Origin: MGBC113645 sp036308445
GTDB lineage: Bacteria > Bacillota_I > Bacilli_A > Erysipelotrichales > Coprobacillaceae
Direction: 5' to 3'
DNA: 64,000 nt
Assembly: GCA_036308445.1 (NCBI GenBank)
Contig: JAXJVS010000122.1
Span: 1 to 64,000 of the forward strand
Shown: one piece after another, positions 26,164 through 34,713 of the stretch
Layout: each line of letters starts with the position of its first letter
Numbering within the stretch: the first letter of the stretch is position 1
Notes under the pieces: generated by a model
The model's input: only the letters and a program-made list of their open reading frames with translations
Told to the model about the DNA's origin: nothing
Database searches by the model: none
Program-made: the position numbers and the translations under genes

Positions 26164-26394
26164 ATGGCAAAAACAATAGAAGATTTAATTCCTGAAATTA
26201 ATGCTCTTGCTAAAAAAAGTAAAGAAACAGGATTAACTGAAGAAGAAAAAACAAGACAACAACAATTAAGACAAGAGTATATTAGACTCTTTAGAGCGAA
26301 TTTTGAAAAGCAGTTAAAGACAATCAAAGTAGTAGATGAAAAAGGAAATGATATTACTCCACAAAAACTAAAAGATAAGAAAAGTCTAAATTGA
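26164..26394 (+). CDS. ynzC: DUF896/YnzC family protein
   Basis: A 76-aa protein matching YnzC: INALAKKSKETGLTEEEKTRQQQLRQEYIRLFRANFEKQLKTIKVVDEKGNDITP. This forms the known two-helix bundle; the B. subtilis homologue is encoded in the SOS-associated lexA-yneA-yneB-ynzC region, and its role is unclear. AGGAGG lies 6 nt upstream. tkt follows as in B. subtilis (ynzC-tkt-sirA-yneF). Confidence 0.92.
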   Translation: MAKTIEDLIPEINALAKKSKETGLTEEEKTRQQQLRQEYIRLFRANFEKQLKTIKVVDEKGNDITPQKLKDKKSLN

Positions 26395-26473
26395 AGCATT
26401 AAAAATTGTAAAATGGTGTTTTCTATTTTACTTTTTTTGTGTATAATGTGATATATATTGAGGAGGAATGAAA

Positions 26474-28447
26474 ATGGATCAATCAACGTTATCAATAGCG
26501 ACAATTAGATCACTAGGAATAGATATGATAAATAAAGCTAACTCTGGTCATCCAGGGATGGTGTTAGGTTCTGCACCTGCTTTATATACTTTGTTTACAA
26601 AAGAATTAAAAGTGAATCCAAAGGATTCTCAATGGTTTAATAGAGACCGTTTTGTATTAGCTAGTGGACATGCTTCTGCATTGTTATATAGCTTATTACA
26701 TTTATCAGGTTATGATTTAACTATGGATGATTTAAAGCAATTCAGACAGTGGGGAAGCCGTACTCCTGGACATCCAGAAGTTGAAATTACTGATGGTGTA
26801 GATGCATCAAGTGGGCCTTTAGGTCAAGGGATTCCAATGGCTGTTGGAATGGCTCTTGCTGAAAAATATTTAGCTGCTAATTACAATAAAGAAGGATATG
26901 ATGTGGTAGATCATTATACATATGCATTATGTGGTGATGGTGATATGCAGGAAGGTGTTACATATGAAGCAACTTCGCTTGCAGGACATTTATCTTTAGG
27001 TAAGCTTATTGTTTTATATGATTCAAATAAAGTGACTTTAGATGGTTCTTTAGATATGTCATTTAGTGAAAATGTCAAGAAAAGATATGAAGCTATTAAC
27101 TGGCAAGTTATTGAAGTGGCAGATGGAAATGATATTAATGCGATTGCTAAGGCAATAAAGAAAGCTAAAAAAGAAACTTATAAACCAACTTTGATTATTG
27201 TTAATACAGTAATAGGATATGGTTCTAAAAAGCAAGGAACAAATGCTGTTCATGGTGCACCGTTAGGAGTTGAAGATGGAAAGAATGCAAAAATCTCATT
27301 TGGTTTTGATCATGAAGATTTTTATGTACCTGAATCTGTTTATGCTGATTTTGCGAAAAATGTCGTTTCTAAAGGAAAAAGAGCACAAAATAAATGGAAT
27401 AAGATGATGAAGGATTATAAGAATGAGTATCCTGAAGAATATAGTGAATTAATGAATGCTATTGATGGAAAATTCGATATTGATTATGAAGAATTCCTAA
27501 AACAATATGAATATGGTTCTAAAGAAGCAACAAGAAATACGAGTCACAAAGTTATTAATCTTGCTGCTAAACAAAATAAAACATTCTTATCTGGTACTGC
27601 TGATTTAGCAAGTTCTACAAAAACATTAATTAATGACTCAGAAAGATTCAGTGTTGAAAATTATACTGGAAGAAACTTATATTTTGGTATAAGAGAATTT
27701 GCAATGGTATCTATCATGAATGGTATAACATTACACAAGGGTATTAAAGTCGCTGCTGGAGGATTCTTAGTATTCTCAGATTACTTTAAAGCAGGGCTTA
27801 GAATGTCTGCTTTAATGAGATTACCTATTATTTTACCGTTATCTCATGATTCGATCGCTGTTGGTGAAGATGGTCCAACTCATCAGCCAGTTGAACAATT
27901 AGCAATGATGAGAGCGATGCCTAATGTAACTGTTTTAAGACCTGCTGATGCGAATGAATTATGCGCATCTTGGAAATATGCTTTGAAATCAACTTATAAA
28001 CCAACTGCAATTATTCTTACAAGACAAGATGTACCAAACATTACTAATGCAACTTATGAACAAGTCAGTAAAGGTGCATATGTTGTTTCAAAAGAAGAAA
28101 ATGAATGTGATGGTATTATTATTGCTACTGGTAGTGAAGTTTCATTAGCAATGTCTGCAAAAGAAGAATTAAAGAAATTAGGAAAAGATGTCAGAGTTGT
28201 TTCAATGCCATCAACTGATGTCTTTGAAAGACAATCTGATGATTATAAAGAAGAAGTATTACCAAAAAATATTCGTAAAAGATTAGCTGTAGAAATGGCT
28301 ACAGATTTTGGTTGGCATAAATACGTAGGATTAGATGGAAAAGTATTATCTGTTAATATTTTTGGTTCTAGTGCTCCTGCAAATATTGTTATTGAAAAAT
28401 ATGGTTTTACAGTTGAAAATGTAGTTGATATGTTTATGTCATTATAG
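26474..28447 (+). CDS. tkt: Transketolase
   Basis: Full-length 657-aa transketolase of the pentose phosphate pathway, interconverting C5 with C3/C7 and C4/C6 sugars. It shows NSGHPGMVLG, the TPP motif GDGDMQEGVTYEA ... YDSNKVTLDG, the catalytic Glu in FGIREFAM, SDYFKAGLRMSALM, DSIAVGEDGPTHQPVEQ and the C-terminal domain. ATG 26468 lies one base behind the AGGAGG; ATG 26474, seven bases behind it, is preferred. TATAAT at 26442-26447 provides its own -10. Confidence 0.95.
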   Translation: MDQSTLSIATIRSLGIDMINKANSGHPGMVLGSAPALYTLFTKELKVNPKDSQWFNRDRFVLASGHASALLYSLLHLSGYDLTMDDLKQFRQWGSRTPGHPEVEITDGVDASSGPLGQGIPMAVGMALAEKYLAANYNKEGYDVVDHYTYALCGDGDMQEGVTYEATSLAGHLSLGKLIVLYDSNKVTLDGSLDMSFSENVKKRYEAINWQVIEVADGNDINAIAKAIKKAKKETYKPTLIIVNTVIGYGSKKQGTNAVHGAPLGVEDGKNAKISFGFDHEDFYVPESVYADFAKNVVSKGKRAQNKWNKMMKDYKNEYPEEYSELMNAIDGKFDIDYEEFLKQYEYGSKEATRNTSHKVINLAAKQNKTFLSGTADLASSTKTLINDSERFSVENYTGRNLYFGIREFAMVSIMNGITLHKGIKVAAGGFLVFSDYFKAGLRMSALMRLPIILPLSHDSIAVGEDGPTHQPVEQLAMMRAMPNVTVLRPADANELCASWKYALKSTYKPTAIILTRQDVPNITNATYEQVSKGAYVVSKEENECDGIIIATGSEVSLAMSAKEELKKLGKDVRVVSMPSTDVFERQSDDYKEEVLPKNIRKRLAVEMATDFGWHKYVGLDGKVLSVNIFGSSAPANIVIEKYGFTVENVVDMFMSL

Positions 28448-28479
28448 AAAGCACACATTGTGCTTTCTTTTTATTTTTG
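28446..28479 (+). terminator. Terminator of tkt
   Basis: Perfect 10-bp stem (28446-28455 with 28459-28468), 3-nt loop, then a T-rich tail. Confidence 0.8.
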
Positions 28480-28492
28480 CTTTTTTATTTTA

Positions 28493-28531
28493 TGAAAAGC
28501 GCTTTCAAAAAAATGTTTTTTCCTATATAAT
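28493..28531 (+). promoter_or_regulatory. Promoter of the hydrogenase operon with a cre-like element
   Basis: TATAAT at 28526-28531. A 10-bp palindrome (28496-28505) within TGAAAAGCGCTTTCA overlaps the expected -35 position. Its right half matches the CcpA cre consensus and its left half carries one extra A, so catabolite control is possible but unproven. Confidence 0.4.
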
Positions 28532-28565
28532 GAATTATAGGATTAAATAAAGGAAGGGTGAAAGA

Positions 28566-29069
28566 ATGAGAAAACTTAATCAAAAATCTTTAGATTTTAT
28601 AGATGACGTTATTTATACTCACAAAAATCGTCGAGGGCCTATAAAATTAATATTGCATGATATTCAAAATGAAATGGGATATATTCCATTTGAAGCTATG
28701 CAAAAGATGAGCGAGGAATTAGGTGTACCTGTATCTAAAATATATGGAGTTGTTACTTTTTATTCTCAATTTACAACTGTACCTAAAGGAAAACATGTCA
28801 TTAGTGTGTGTTTAGGAACTGCCTGTTATGTAAATGGGTCTCAAACTATTTTAGATTTATTGGTTGAGATGACTGGTGCGCCAGTTAATGGAACTAGCGA
28901 GAATGGTTTGTTTTCAATTGATGCAACACGTTGTGTTGGTGCTTGTGGTTTAGCACCCGTAGTTAGTGTTGATGGAACTGTTTTTGGCTGCAACAATCAA
29001 TTAGATGAATTAAAGTTATTAATTTTAGAATATGTAAAAGAGGATATTGATGAAGCTGAACCAAGTTAA
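28566..29069 (+). CDS. NuoE-like [2Fe-2S] subunit of bifurcating hydrogenase (HydC/HndA)
   Basis: A 167-aa thioredoxin-like ferredoxin. The four cluster Cys are in CLGTACYVNG and CVGACG, after the helical N-terminal domain of NuoE (GPIKLILHDIQNEMGYIP ... YGVVTFYSQF). In trimeric electron-bifurcating [FeFe] hydrogenases this subunit works with the NuoF-like HydB and catalytic HydA, encoded 4 kb downstream in the same run of genes. It overlaps the next gene by about 20 bp. Confidence 0.93.
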   Translation: MRKLNQKSLDFIDDVIYTHKNRRGPIKLILHDIQNEMGYIPFEAMQKMSEELGVPVSKIYGVVTFYSQFTTVPKGKHVISVCLGTACYVNGSQTILDLLVEMTGAPVNGTSENGLFSIDATRCVGACGLAPVVSVDGTVFGCNNQLDELKLLILEYVKEDIDEAEPS

Positions 29070-29400
29070 AGATATTTTGAATGCCCAGGAAGTTCTTATC
29101 ATTGATGAAAAGGTTTTAGATAAAGATTTCTTTTATGGTTTTTCAAGTGATTTGATGAGTGATGCTTTAGCTTTGATTGATGATACTCAAGAAATTTTAT
29201 TCTTAACTGGATTGGTTAATCAACAGACTTTAAGAACTGCTGAAATGCTTGATATAGAAGTAATCATTTTTGTTAGAAATAAGATCCCTAGTGATGAATT
29301 GATTGAGATGGCTAGAAAATTAAATATTAATATGCTTTCAACCGCATATACAATGTATGAAGCTTGTGGAAGATTATATCATGGAGGGTTACATCGATGA
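29050..29400 (+). CDS. DRTGG domain protein 1
   Basis: A 116-aa single-domain DRTGG protein, a fold also found in phosphotransacetylase and HPr-kinase-related proteins and thought to bind a ligand. Such genes recur in clostridial [FeFe]-hydrogenase operons without known function. The start ATG 29050 lies inside nuoE with AGGAT upstream (TTG 29047 is less likely). The end overlaps the next gene by 4 bp. A second DRTGG gene lies at 31.0 kb. Confidence 0.78.
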   Translation: MKLNQVKDILNAQEVLIIDEKVLDKDFFYGFSSDLMSDALALIDDTQEILFLTGLVNQQTLRTAEMLDIEVIIFVRNKIPSDELIEMARKLNINMLSTAYTMYEACGRLYHGGLHR

Positions 29401-29810
29401 TAAAAGTATTTCATGTTGAAAAAGACGATTATGATAATGCGGGAAATGTTTCTAGTCAAATTAAAAAGGAATTAAAATCTATGGGATTTTCTATGAAATT
29501 ATTAAGAAATATAGCGATTGCTTGTTATGAAGCAGAAATTAATTTGATTATTCATTCAGATGGTGGAAATATTACTTTTGAAGTTGATGATGAAGGAACT
29601 GTTATCTTAAAGTTTGATGATGTTGGACCTGGTATTGATGATTTGCAGCTAGCTTTAACTCCTGGATGGTCGACTGCAAGTAAGAAAGCAAGAGATATGG
29701 GATTTGGTGCTGGTATGGGACTTGCTAATATGAAAAGAGTTTCTAATATCTTTGATATAACTTCCTCGCCAGAGGGGACTCATTTAAGAATGGAGTTTTT
29801 TGAATTATGA
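29397..29810 (+). CDS. Anti-sigma-factor-type ATP-binding protein (GHKL)
   Basis: A 137-aa stand-alone HATPase domain of the SpoIIAB/RsbW class: N-box ACYEAEINLIIHS (about residues 40-52), G1 box DDVGPGIDD, and G2 box GFGAGMGLANMKRVSN. It has no sensor or receiver, so it resembles serine-kinase anti-sigma factors rather than a histidine kinase. It starts with ATG overlapping the DRTGG gene stop and has GGAGGG upstream. No partner sigma or anti-anti-sigma gene is adjacent. Confidence 0.85.
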   Translation: MIKVFHVEKDDYDNAGNVSSQIKKELKSMGFSMKLLRNIAIACYEAEINLIIHSDGGNITFEVDDEGTVILKFDDVGPGIDDLQLALTPGWSTASKKARDMGFGAGMGLANMKRVSNIFDITSSPEGTHLRMEFFEL

Positions 29811-30985
29811 AAGTCATAGAATATGGTTTAGATTCATGTAATCATTGTTTAAAATGTGTAAAAGTCTGTCCAACTGAAGCAATTAAGATTGTTGGAAATA
29901 AAGTTGTTATTGATGATAAGAAATGTATTTATTGTGATAAATGTATTCATACATGTCATAAAGGTGGGTTAAAAGTTGATAACTCTCATATGTCTTTAAC
30001 TTTTAAAGATTATGATTATAAAGTAGCTTTAATTCCTGTGAGTGTTTTTTCAGATTTTAAGAATGAAAAAGAAGCAGGACAAATGTTTAAAGCTATAAAA
30101 AAATTAGGATTTGATGAAATTGTTGATTATAGTGATGTAGAAGGGGCTTTATATTTAAAAACAATAGAATATACACAAAATGAGGATGGCTTAAAATTTA
30201 CTTCTTTTTGTCCTTGTATAAATCATTTGATTAAACAACAATATCCAATGCTTTATAATGATATTGTTCCTTATGATTATCCAGTAGAAGTGGCTGCTAA
30301 GAGAGTAAGAGAAAGATTAAAGGATAAAGGAAAAGTAGGGATTTATTCCTTATGTGATTGTGTAGGTAAAAAAACATTAGCTAAACATCCTTTTAACAAT
30401 GAAAAATCAAATATAGATCATGCTATGTCTTTATCTCATATATTTCCTAAAGCTTTAAGATTAAAAAATGATGATAGGCAAGAATTTCATTTGTGCAGAG
30501 AAGCTATTCAAAGCGTTGTTAGTGATTTTTATCACTATGGTCAATTAGAAAAGCCAGTAATTAGCGTGAGTGGTGTAGATCATTGCATACAGGCTCTTGA
30601 GTTAGCTGAATTTGGTCATTTAGATGATATTGGATTAATTGCTTTATTTGCTTGTCAGGGAGGATGCATTGGTGGTAGATATTTATGGTCTAATCCTTTT
30701 TTAGGAAGATTGCATATAGATACAATGAGTGCATATGCCAATACTGAAGTAGCAGATTTGAAAGATGAAATATGTATAAGAGATAGAAAATTAGATTATC
30801 ATGAAAAGATGACAATGAAAGAAAAAATGAAACTTTATAATGAAATTAATAAAATCATTGATAAATTACCTGGATATGATTGTGGGGCTTGTGGATATCC
30901 TAACTGTAAAGCTTTAGCTTTAGATATTTATTATGAAAAAGCTAGTCTTAATGATTGTCGAGTTAAGAAAGAAGGTAATCTATGA
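29807..30985 (+). CDS. Fe-S protein with [FeFe]-hydrogenase large-subunit-like domain (HfsB-like)
   Basis: A 392-aa protein with two N-terminal [4Fe-4S] ferredoxin motifs (CNHCLKCVKVCP, CIYCDKCIHTC), a middle domain related to the hydrogenase H-cluster domain, and a C-terminal FeS domain (YDCGACGYPNCKALALDI). The hydrogenase motifs are altered: TSCCP reads TSFCPC, the second motif reads LCDCVGKK, while the third ACQGGCIGG is kept. It is therefore more likely a sensory or electron-transfer paralogue than a hydrogenase. It overlaps both neighbours by 4 bp. Confidence 0.82.
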   Translation: MKVIEYGLDSCNHCLKCVKVCPTEAIKIVGNKVVIDDKKCIYCDKCIHTCHKGGLKVDNSHMSLTFKDYDYKVALIPVSVFSDFKNEKEAGQMFKAIKKLGFDEIVDYSDVEGALYLKTIEYTQNEDGLKFTSFCPCINHLIKQQYPMLYNDIVPYDYPVEVAAKRVRERLKDKGKVGIYSLCDCVGKKTLAKHPFNNEKSNIDHAMSLSHIFPKALRLKNDDRQEFHLCREAIQSVVSDFYHYGQLEKPVISVSGVDHCIQALELAEFGHLDDIGLIALFACQGGCIGGRYLWSNPFLGRLHIDTMSAYANTEVADLKDEICIRDRKLDYHEKMTMKEKMKLYNEINKIIDKLPGYDCGACGYPNCKALALDIYYEKASLNDCRVKKEGNL

Positions 30986-31314
30986 TTGTACAAGATTTAA
31001 TGAATATTGATGGTATTCAAAATATTAATAAAGTAAAGAGTTATGATAGAGCGGTTGAAAATGTTTATATAGGTGATTTATTAAGCTGGGTAATGGGTCA
31101 TATCGATGAAAATTCTATATGGATAACTGTACAAAATCATTTGAATGTTGTAGCAATTGCACATCTACATGATTTGCCTGCAATTATTTTCGTAGAAGGT
31201 GCATTTCCTTTAGAAGAAACAATAGATAAAGCTAATGAATCTGATATTCCATTATTTGTATATGATGGAACTGCATATGAGCTTGCAGTAGAATTATATA
31301 AATTTGACATATGA
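30982..31314 (+). CDS. DRTGG domain protein 2
   Basis: A 110-aa DRTGG-type protein (NVYIGDLLSWVMGHI ... IWITVQNHLNVVAIAHLHDLPAIIFVEG) distinct from, but related to, the one at 29.05 kb. Start and stop codons overlap its neighbours by 4 bp each, so it belongs to the same polycistronic unit. Function unknown. Confidence 0.75.
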   Translation: MIVQDLMNIDGIQNINKVKSYDRAVENVYIGDLLSWVMGHIDENSIWITVQNHLNVVAIAHLHDLPAIIFVEGAFPLEETIDKANESDIPLFVYDGTAYELAVELYKFDI

Positions 31315-31997
31315 TATATTATGATTTGCATATTCATTCTGCTTTGTCACCATGTAGTGATGATGATATGACGTTAAATAATATTATTAATATGGCTTGT
31401 TTAAAAGAGTTAGATTTAATATCAGTTAGTGATCATAATACTTTAAAACAATTAAAATCATTTAAAAAGCTAGCAGAAGGTAAAATTGATTTTCTTTATG
31501 GTGTAGAGATACAAACAAAAGAAAATATTCATATATTAGGTTATTTTGGTAATGACAAATATTTAAATGATGTTCAAAAATATTTAGATAAACATTTAAT
31601 TAAAAGGAAAAATAATTCTTCATTCTATGGTAATCAGGTAATTTATAATGAATATGATGAAATAATTGGTACTGAAGATTATTTGCTTATAAGTTCTTTA
31701 GATGTTGGTTTAAGAGATGTTGTTAATATGATTTACAAATATGAAGGGAAAGTCATATTGGCTCATATTGATCGTAAATATGGTATAAAAAGAGAATTAG
31801 GATATATTCCAATCGATTTATCTTTTGATGGAATTGAAATTAATGATAAAAAAGCAAAAGAAATATTAATACATGAATATCCTTTTTTAAAAGATAAAAT
31901 ATGGTTAATTAATAGTGATGCTCATCATTTATGGAGTATCAGTGAAGCAAAAAATTATTTAACTGAAAAAGAATATCATATATTGAAAGGAGAATAA
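31311..31997 (+). CDS. PHP domain phosphoesterase
   Basis: A 228-aa PHP-fold metallo-phosphoesterase. Metal ligands are visible in DLHIHSALSPCSDDDMT (residues 5-21), SVSDHNTL, GVEIQT, LAHIDRK and NSDAHHLW. The family hydrolyses phosphoesters of nucleotides or histidinol phosphate; the substrate is unknown. Overlap with the DRTGG gene and conserved presence in hydrogenase operons suggest a regulatory or cofactor-related role (inference). Confidence 0.85.
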   Translation: MIYYDLHIHSALSPCSDDDMTLNNIINMACLKELDLISVSDHNTLKQLKSFKKLAEGKIDFLYGVEIQTKENIHILGYFGNDKYLNDVQKYLDKHLIKRKNNSSFYGNQVIYNEYDEIIGTEDYLLISSLDVGLRDVVNMIYKYEGKVILAHIDRKYGIKRELGYIPIDLSFDGIEINDKKAKEILIHEYPFLKDKIWLINSDAHHLWSISEAKNYLTEKEYHILKGE

Positions 31998-32001
31998 TAG
32001 A

Positions 32002-32535
32002 ATGCAAGATTTAGCTATGCATTTATTAGATATTGTATATAATTCTATTCGTGCTAAGGCATCATTGATAAAGATTTATTTTAAAGATAGTTTAAAGGAA
32101 GATATCATTATAATGAAAATTGAAGATAATGGAATAGGAATGGATGAAGAAACTGTAGAGAAAGTGCAAAATCCTTTCTTTACAACTCGTACTACAAGAG
32201 ATGTTGGGTTAGGAATTCCATTATTAAAGAGTGGTGCATTATGTTCGGAAGGGATGTTTAGATTAGAGTCAAAAGAGAATATAGGGACTTTAATTGAGGC
32301 AACATATAAAAAATCACATTTAGATACACCACCTGTTGGTGATCTTGCTGAAACATTAATGACATTAATTCAAGCTAATGAAACTATTGAATATGAGTTT
32401 CATTATGAAAATGATCAATTAACATTTGACTTAAATACTATAGAAGTTAAAGAAATATTAGATGGTGTTAGTATTGTTGAACCAGATATTATTATTTGGT
32501 TAAAATCTTATATTAAGGAGGGTATAGGTAAGTGA
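32002..32535 (+). CDS. Histidine-kinase-like ATP-binding protein
   Basis: A 177-aa GHKL ATPase: N-box LLDIVYNSIRAKAS, G1 box EDNGIGMDEE, and VGLGIPLLK, followed by about 70 residues without known domain. It has no phosphoacceptor His domain or sensor. It is the second free-standing HATPase in the operon. AAAGGAGAA lies upstream and its last codons overlap the GTG start of the next gene. Confidence 0.8.
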   Translation: MQDLAMHLLDIVYNSIRAKASLIKIYFKDSLKEDIIIMKIEDNGIGMDEETVEKVQNPFFTTRTTRDVGLGIPLLKSGALCSEGMFRLESKENIGTLIEATYKKSHLDTPPVGDLAETLMTLIQANETIEYEFHYENDQLTFDLNTIEVKEILDGVSIVEPDIIIWLKSYIKEGIGK

Positions 32536-32900
32536 AATCATTAGAAGATTTAAAAAAGATTAGAGAAGAAGCAAAGAAAAAAATGTCTATGCGCTTAGAT
32601 GGTGAACAAAAATATCGAGTTGTTGTAGGGATGGCAACTTGTGGTATCGCAGCTGGTGCTAGACCAGTTTTAAATGCATTAGTTGAAGAGGTAGCAAAAA
32701 TGAATATTCCGGTTACTGTAACTCAAACTGGATGTATTGGTATGTGTTCATTAGAACCGATTGTAGAGGTTTTTGATAGAGATGGTAATAAAACTACTTA
32801 TGTTTTAATGGATGAAAAGAAGGCCAAAGAAGTGGCTTTAAGACATTTAAATGAAGATGATATAGTAGAACAATATACTATTTATCATTCTAAAAAATAG
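32532..32900 (+). CDS. Thioredoxin-like [2Fe-2S] ferredoxin (HndB-like)
   Basis: A 122-aa protein with cluster Cys in ATCGIAAGARP and CIGMC, the (2Fe-2S) ferredoxin-like fold of HndB of NADP-reducing hydrogenase. It likely carries electrons between the NuoF-like subunit and other partners. It uses a GTG start overlapping the upstream stop, with GGAGG about 10 nt before it. Confidence 0.88.
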   Translation: MKSLEDLKKIREEAKKKMSMRLDGEQKYRVVVGMATCGIAAGARPVLNALVEEVAKMNIPVTVTQTGCIGMCSLEPIVEVFDRDGNKTTYVLMDEKKAKEVALRHLNEDDIVEQYTIYHSKK

Positions 32901-32909
32901 GAGGAAACT

Positions 32910-34703
32910 ATGGAGAGAATACAAGTATTAGTATGTGCTGGTACTGGATGTACAATTGGAAATTCTTCAGGGCTTGTAGAAGAATTCGAAGAACAAATAC
33001 GTTCATTTGGATTGGAAAATGAAGTATCAGTGCATAAAACTGGATGTCTTGGATTGTGTGGGGTAGGTCCAAATGTTTCTATATATCCAGATAATATTAT
33101 ATATAAGGGTGTAAAAAAAGAAGATGTTAGAGATATTGTGCAAGAACATTTCTATAAAGGTAGACCTTTAAAACATCTTATGATTACTGATGAAGATGTT
33201 GAAAAAGAAGAAATATTTGATGTTAATAAAACAAAATTTTATGCTAAACAAAAACGTGTTGCTTTAAAAGATTGTGGTGTTATTAATCCTGAAGATATTG
33301 AAGAATATATCGCGAAAGATGGGTATACTGCTTTAGGTAAAGCTTTAACTGAAATGACACCTCAACAAGTTGTTGACGAAGTTACTGCAAGTGGTCTTAG
33401 AGGTCGTGGGGGAGGAGGATTCCCTACAGGTAGAAAATGGCAATTTGCATTAAATGAAAAAAGCACAGAGAAATATGTAATCTGTAATGCGGATGAAGGA
33501 GATCCAGGTGCATTTATGGATCGTTCTATTTTAGAGGGGAATCCTCATGCCGTGTTAGAAGCAATGGCTATTGCAGGTTATGCAATTGGTGCTAATCATG
33601 GATATATTTATATTCGTGCTGAATATCCTATTGCTGTTGATCGTTTAAAAACGGCTTTAAAACAAGCAAAAGAGATTGGCGTATTAGGTGATAACATTTT
33701 TGGTACTGATTTTAGTTTTGATATTGAAATTAGATTAGGAGCTGGAGCTTTTGTCTGTGGTGAAGAAACTGCATTGATTCAATCAATTCATGGCGAGAGA
33801 GGTATGCCTATTCCAAAGCCTCCTTTTCCAGCGCAAAGTGGTGTGTGGGGAAAACCAACTATTATCAACAACGTAGAAACTTATGCTAATATTACTCAGA
33901 TTATAAATAATGGTGCTAAATGGTTTAAATCAATTGGTACAGAAACTTCTCCTGGTACTAAAGTATTTGCTTTAGGAGGAAAGATTACTAATACCGGATT
34001 AGTTGAAGTTCCTATGGGAACAACTTTAAGAGAAGTTATTTATGAAATAGGTGGAGGTTGTCCTAATCGTAAATCATTTAAAGCTGTTCAAACTGGTGGA
34101 CCATCTGGAGGATGTTTAACTGAAGAACAGTTAGATACACCTATTGGATTTGATGAATTAGTTAGGCTTGGTTCAATGATGGGATCTGGTGGTATGATTG
34201 TATTAGATGAAGATAACTGTATGGTTGATGTAGCTAGATTCTATATGGACTTTATTGTTGATGAATCTTGTGGTAAGTGTTCTCCATGTCGTATTGGTAC
34301 AAAACGTATGTTAGAATTATTACAGAAAATCTGTGATGGTGAAGGTACTATGGAAACATTAGATGAACTTGAATTATTAGCTAATACAATTAAAGATACT
34401 GCATTATGTGGTTTAGGTCAATCGGCACCAAATCCTGTTTTATCAACTTTGGCTCAATTTAGAGATGAGTATATTGCTCATATCGTTGATAAGAAATGTC
34501 CTGCTGGTGTATGTAAGAAATTATTAAGTTATAAAATTGATTCTGAAAAATGCCGTAAATGTGGTCTATGTGCAAGACAATGTCCAGCTAATGCAATCGA
34601 TGGTAAGTTAGGTAAAGTTCCTTATAAGATCAATCAAGATAAATGTATTAAATGTGGTAACTGTATGAGTGCTTGTCACTTCGGTGTCATTGAGAGAAAG
34701 TAG
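32910..34703 (+). CDS. hydB: NuoF-like NADH-binding subunit of bifurcating hydrogenase (HydB)
   Basis: A 597-aa flavoprotein: an N-terminal [2Fe-2S] thioredoxin-like domain (CAGTGCTIG, CLGLCG), the NADH/FMN-binding NuoF core (GLRGRGGGGFPTGRKW, NADEGDPGAFMDR, GAGAFVCGEETALI), an SLBB domain, the NuoF [4Fe-4S] site (ESCGKCSPCRIGT) and two C-terminal [4Fe-4S] motifs (CRKCGLCARQCP, CIKCGNCMSACH). This is the site where NADH and ferredoxin electrons are thought to be bifurcated. AGGAGG precedes the ATG; hydA follows 10 bp downstream. Confidence 0.94.
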   Translation: MERIQVLVCAGTGCTIGNSSGLVEEFEEQIRSFGLENEVSVHKTGCLGLCGVGPNVSIYPDNIIYKGVKKEDVRDIVQEHFYKGRPLKHLMITDEDVEKEEIFDVNKTKFYAKQKRVALKDCGVINPEDIEEYIAKDGYTALGKALTEMTPQQVVDEVTASGLRGRGGGGFPTGRKWQFALNEKSTEKYVICNADEGDPGAFMDRSILEGNPHAVLEAMAIAGYAIGANHGYIYIRAEYPIAVDRLKTALKQAKEIGVLGDNIFGTDFSFDIEIRLGAGAFVCGEETALIQSIHGERGMPIPKPPFPAQSGVWGKPTIINNVETYANITQIINNGAKWFKSIGTETSPGTKVFALGGKITNTGLVEVPMGTTLREVIYEIGGGCPNRKSFKAVQTGGPSGGCLTEEQLDTPIGFDELVRLGSMMGSGGMIVLDEDNCMVDVARFYMDFIVDESCGKCSPCRIGTKRMLELLQKICDGEGTMETLDELELLANTIKDTALCGLGQSAPNPVLSTLAQFRDEYIAHIVDKKCPAGVCKKLLSYKIDSEKCRKCGLCARQCPANAIDGKLGKVPYKINQDKCIKCGNCMSACHFGVIERK

Positions 34704-34713
34704 GTGGCAGACA

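Noticed and set aside
34669..34713. Longer N-terminus for HydA starting inside hydB
   Set aside because: The added residues overlap hydB, do not match the hydrogenase ferredoxin domain, and the ATG at 34714 has its own TAGGTGG site.
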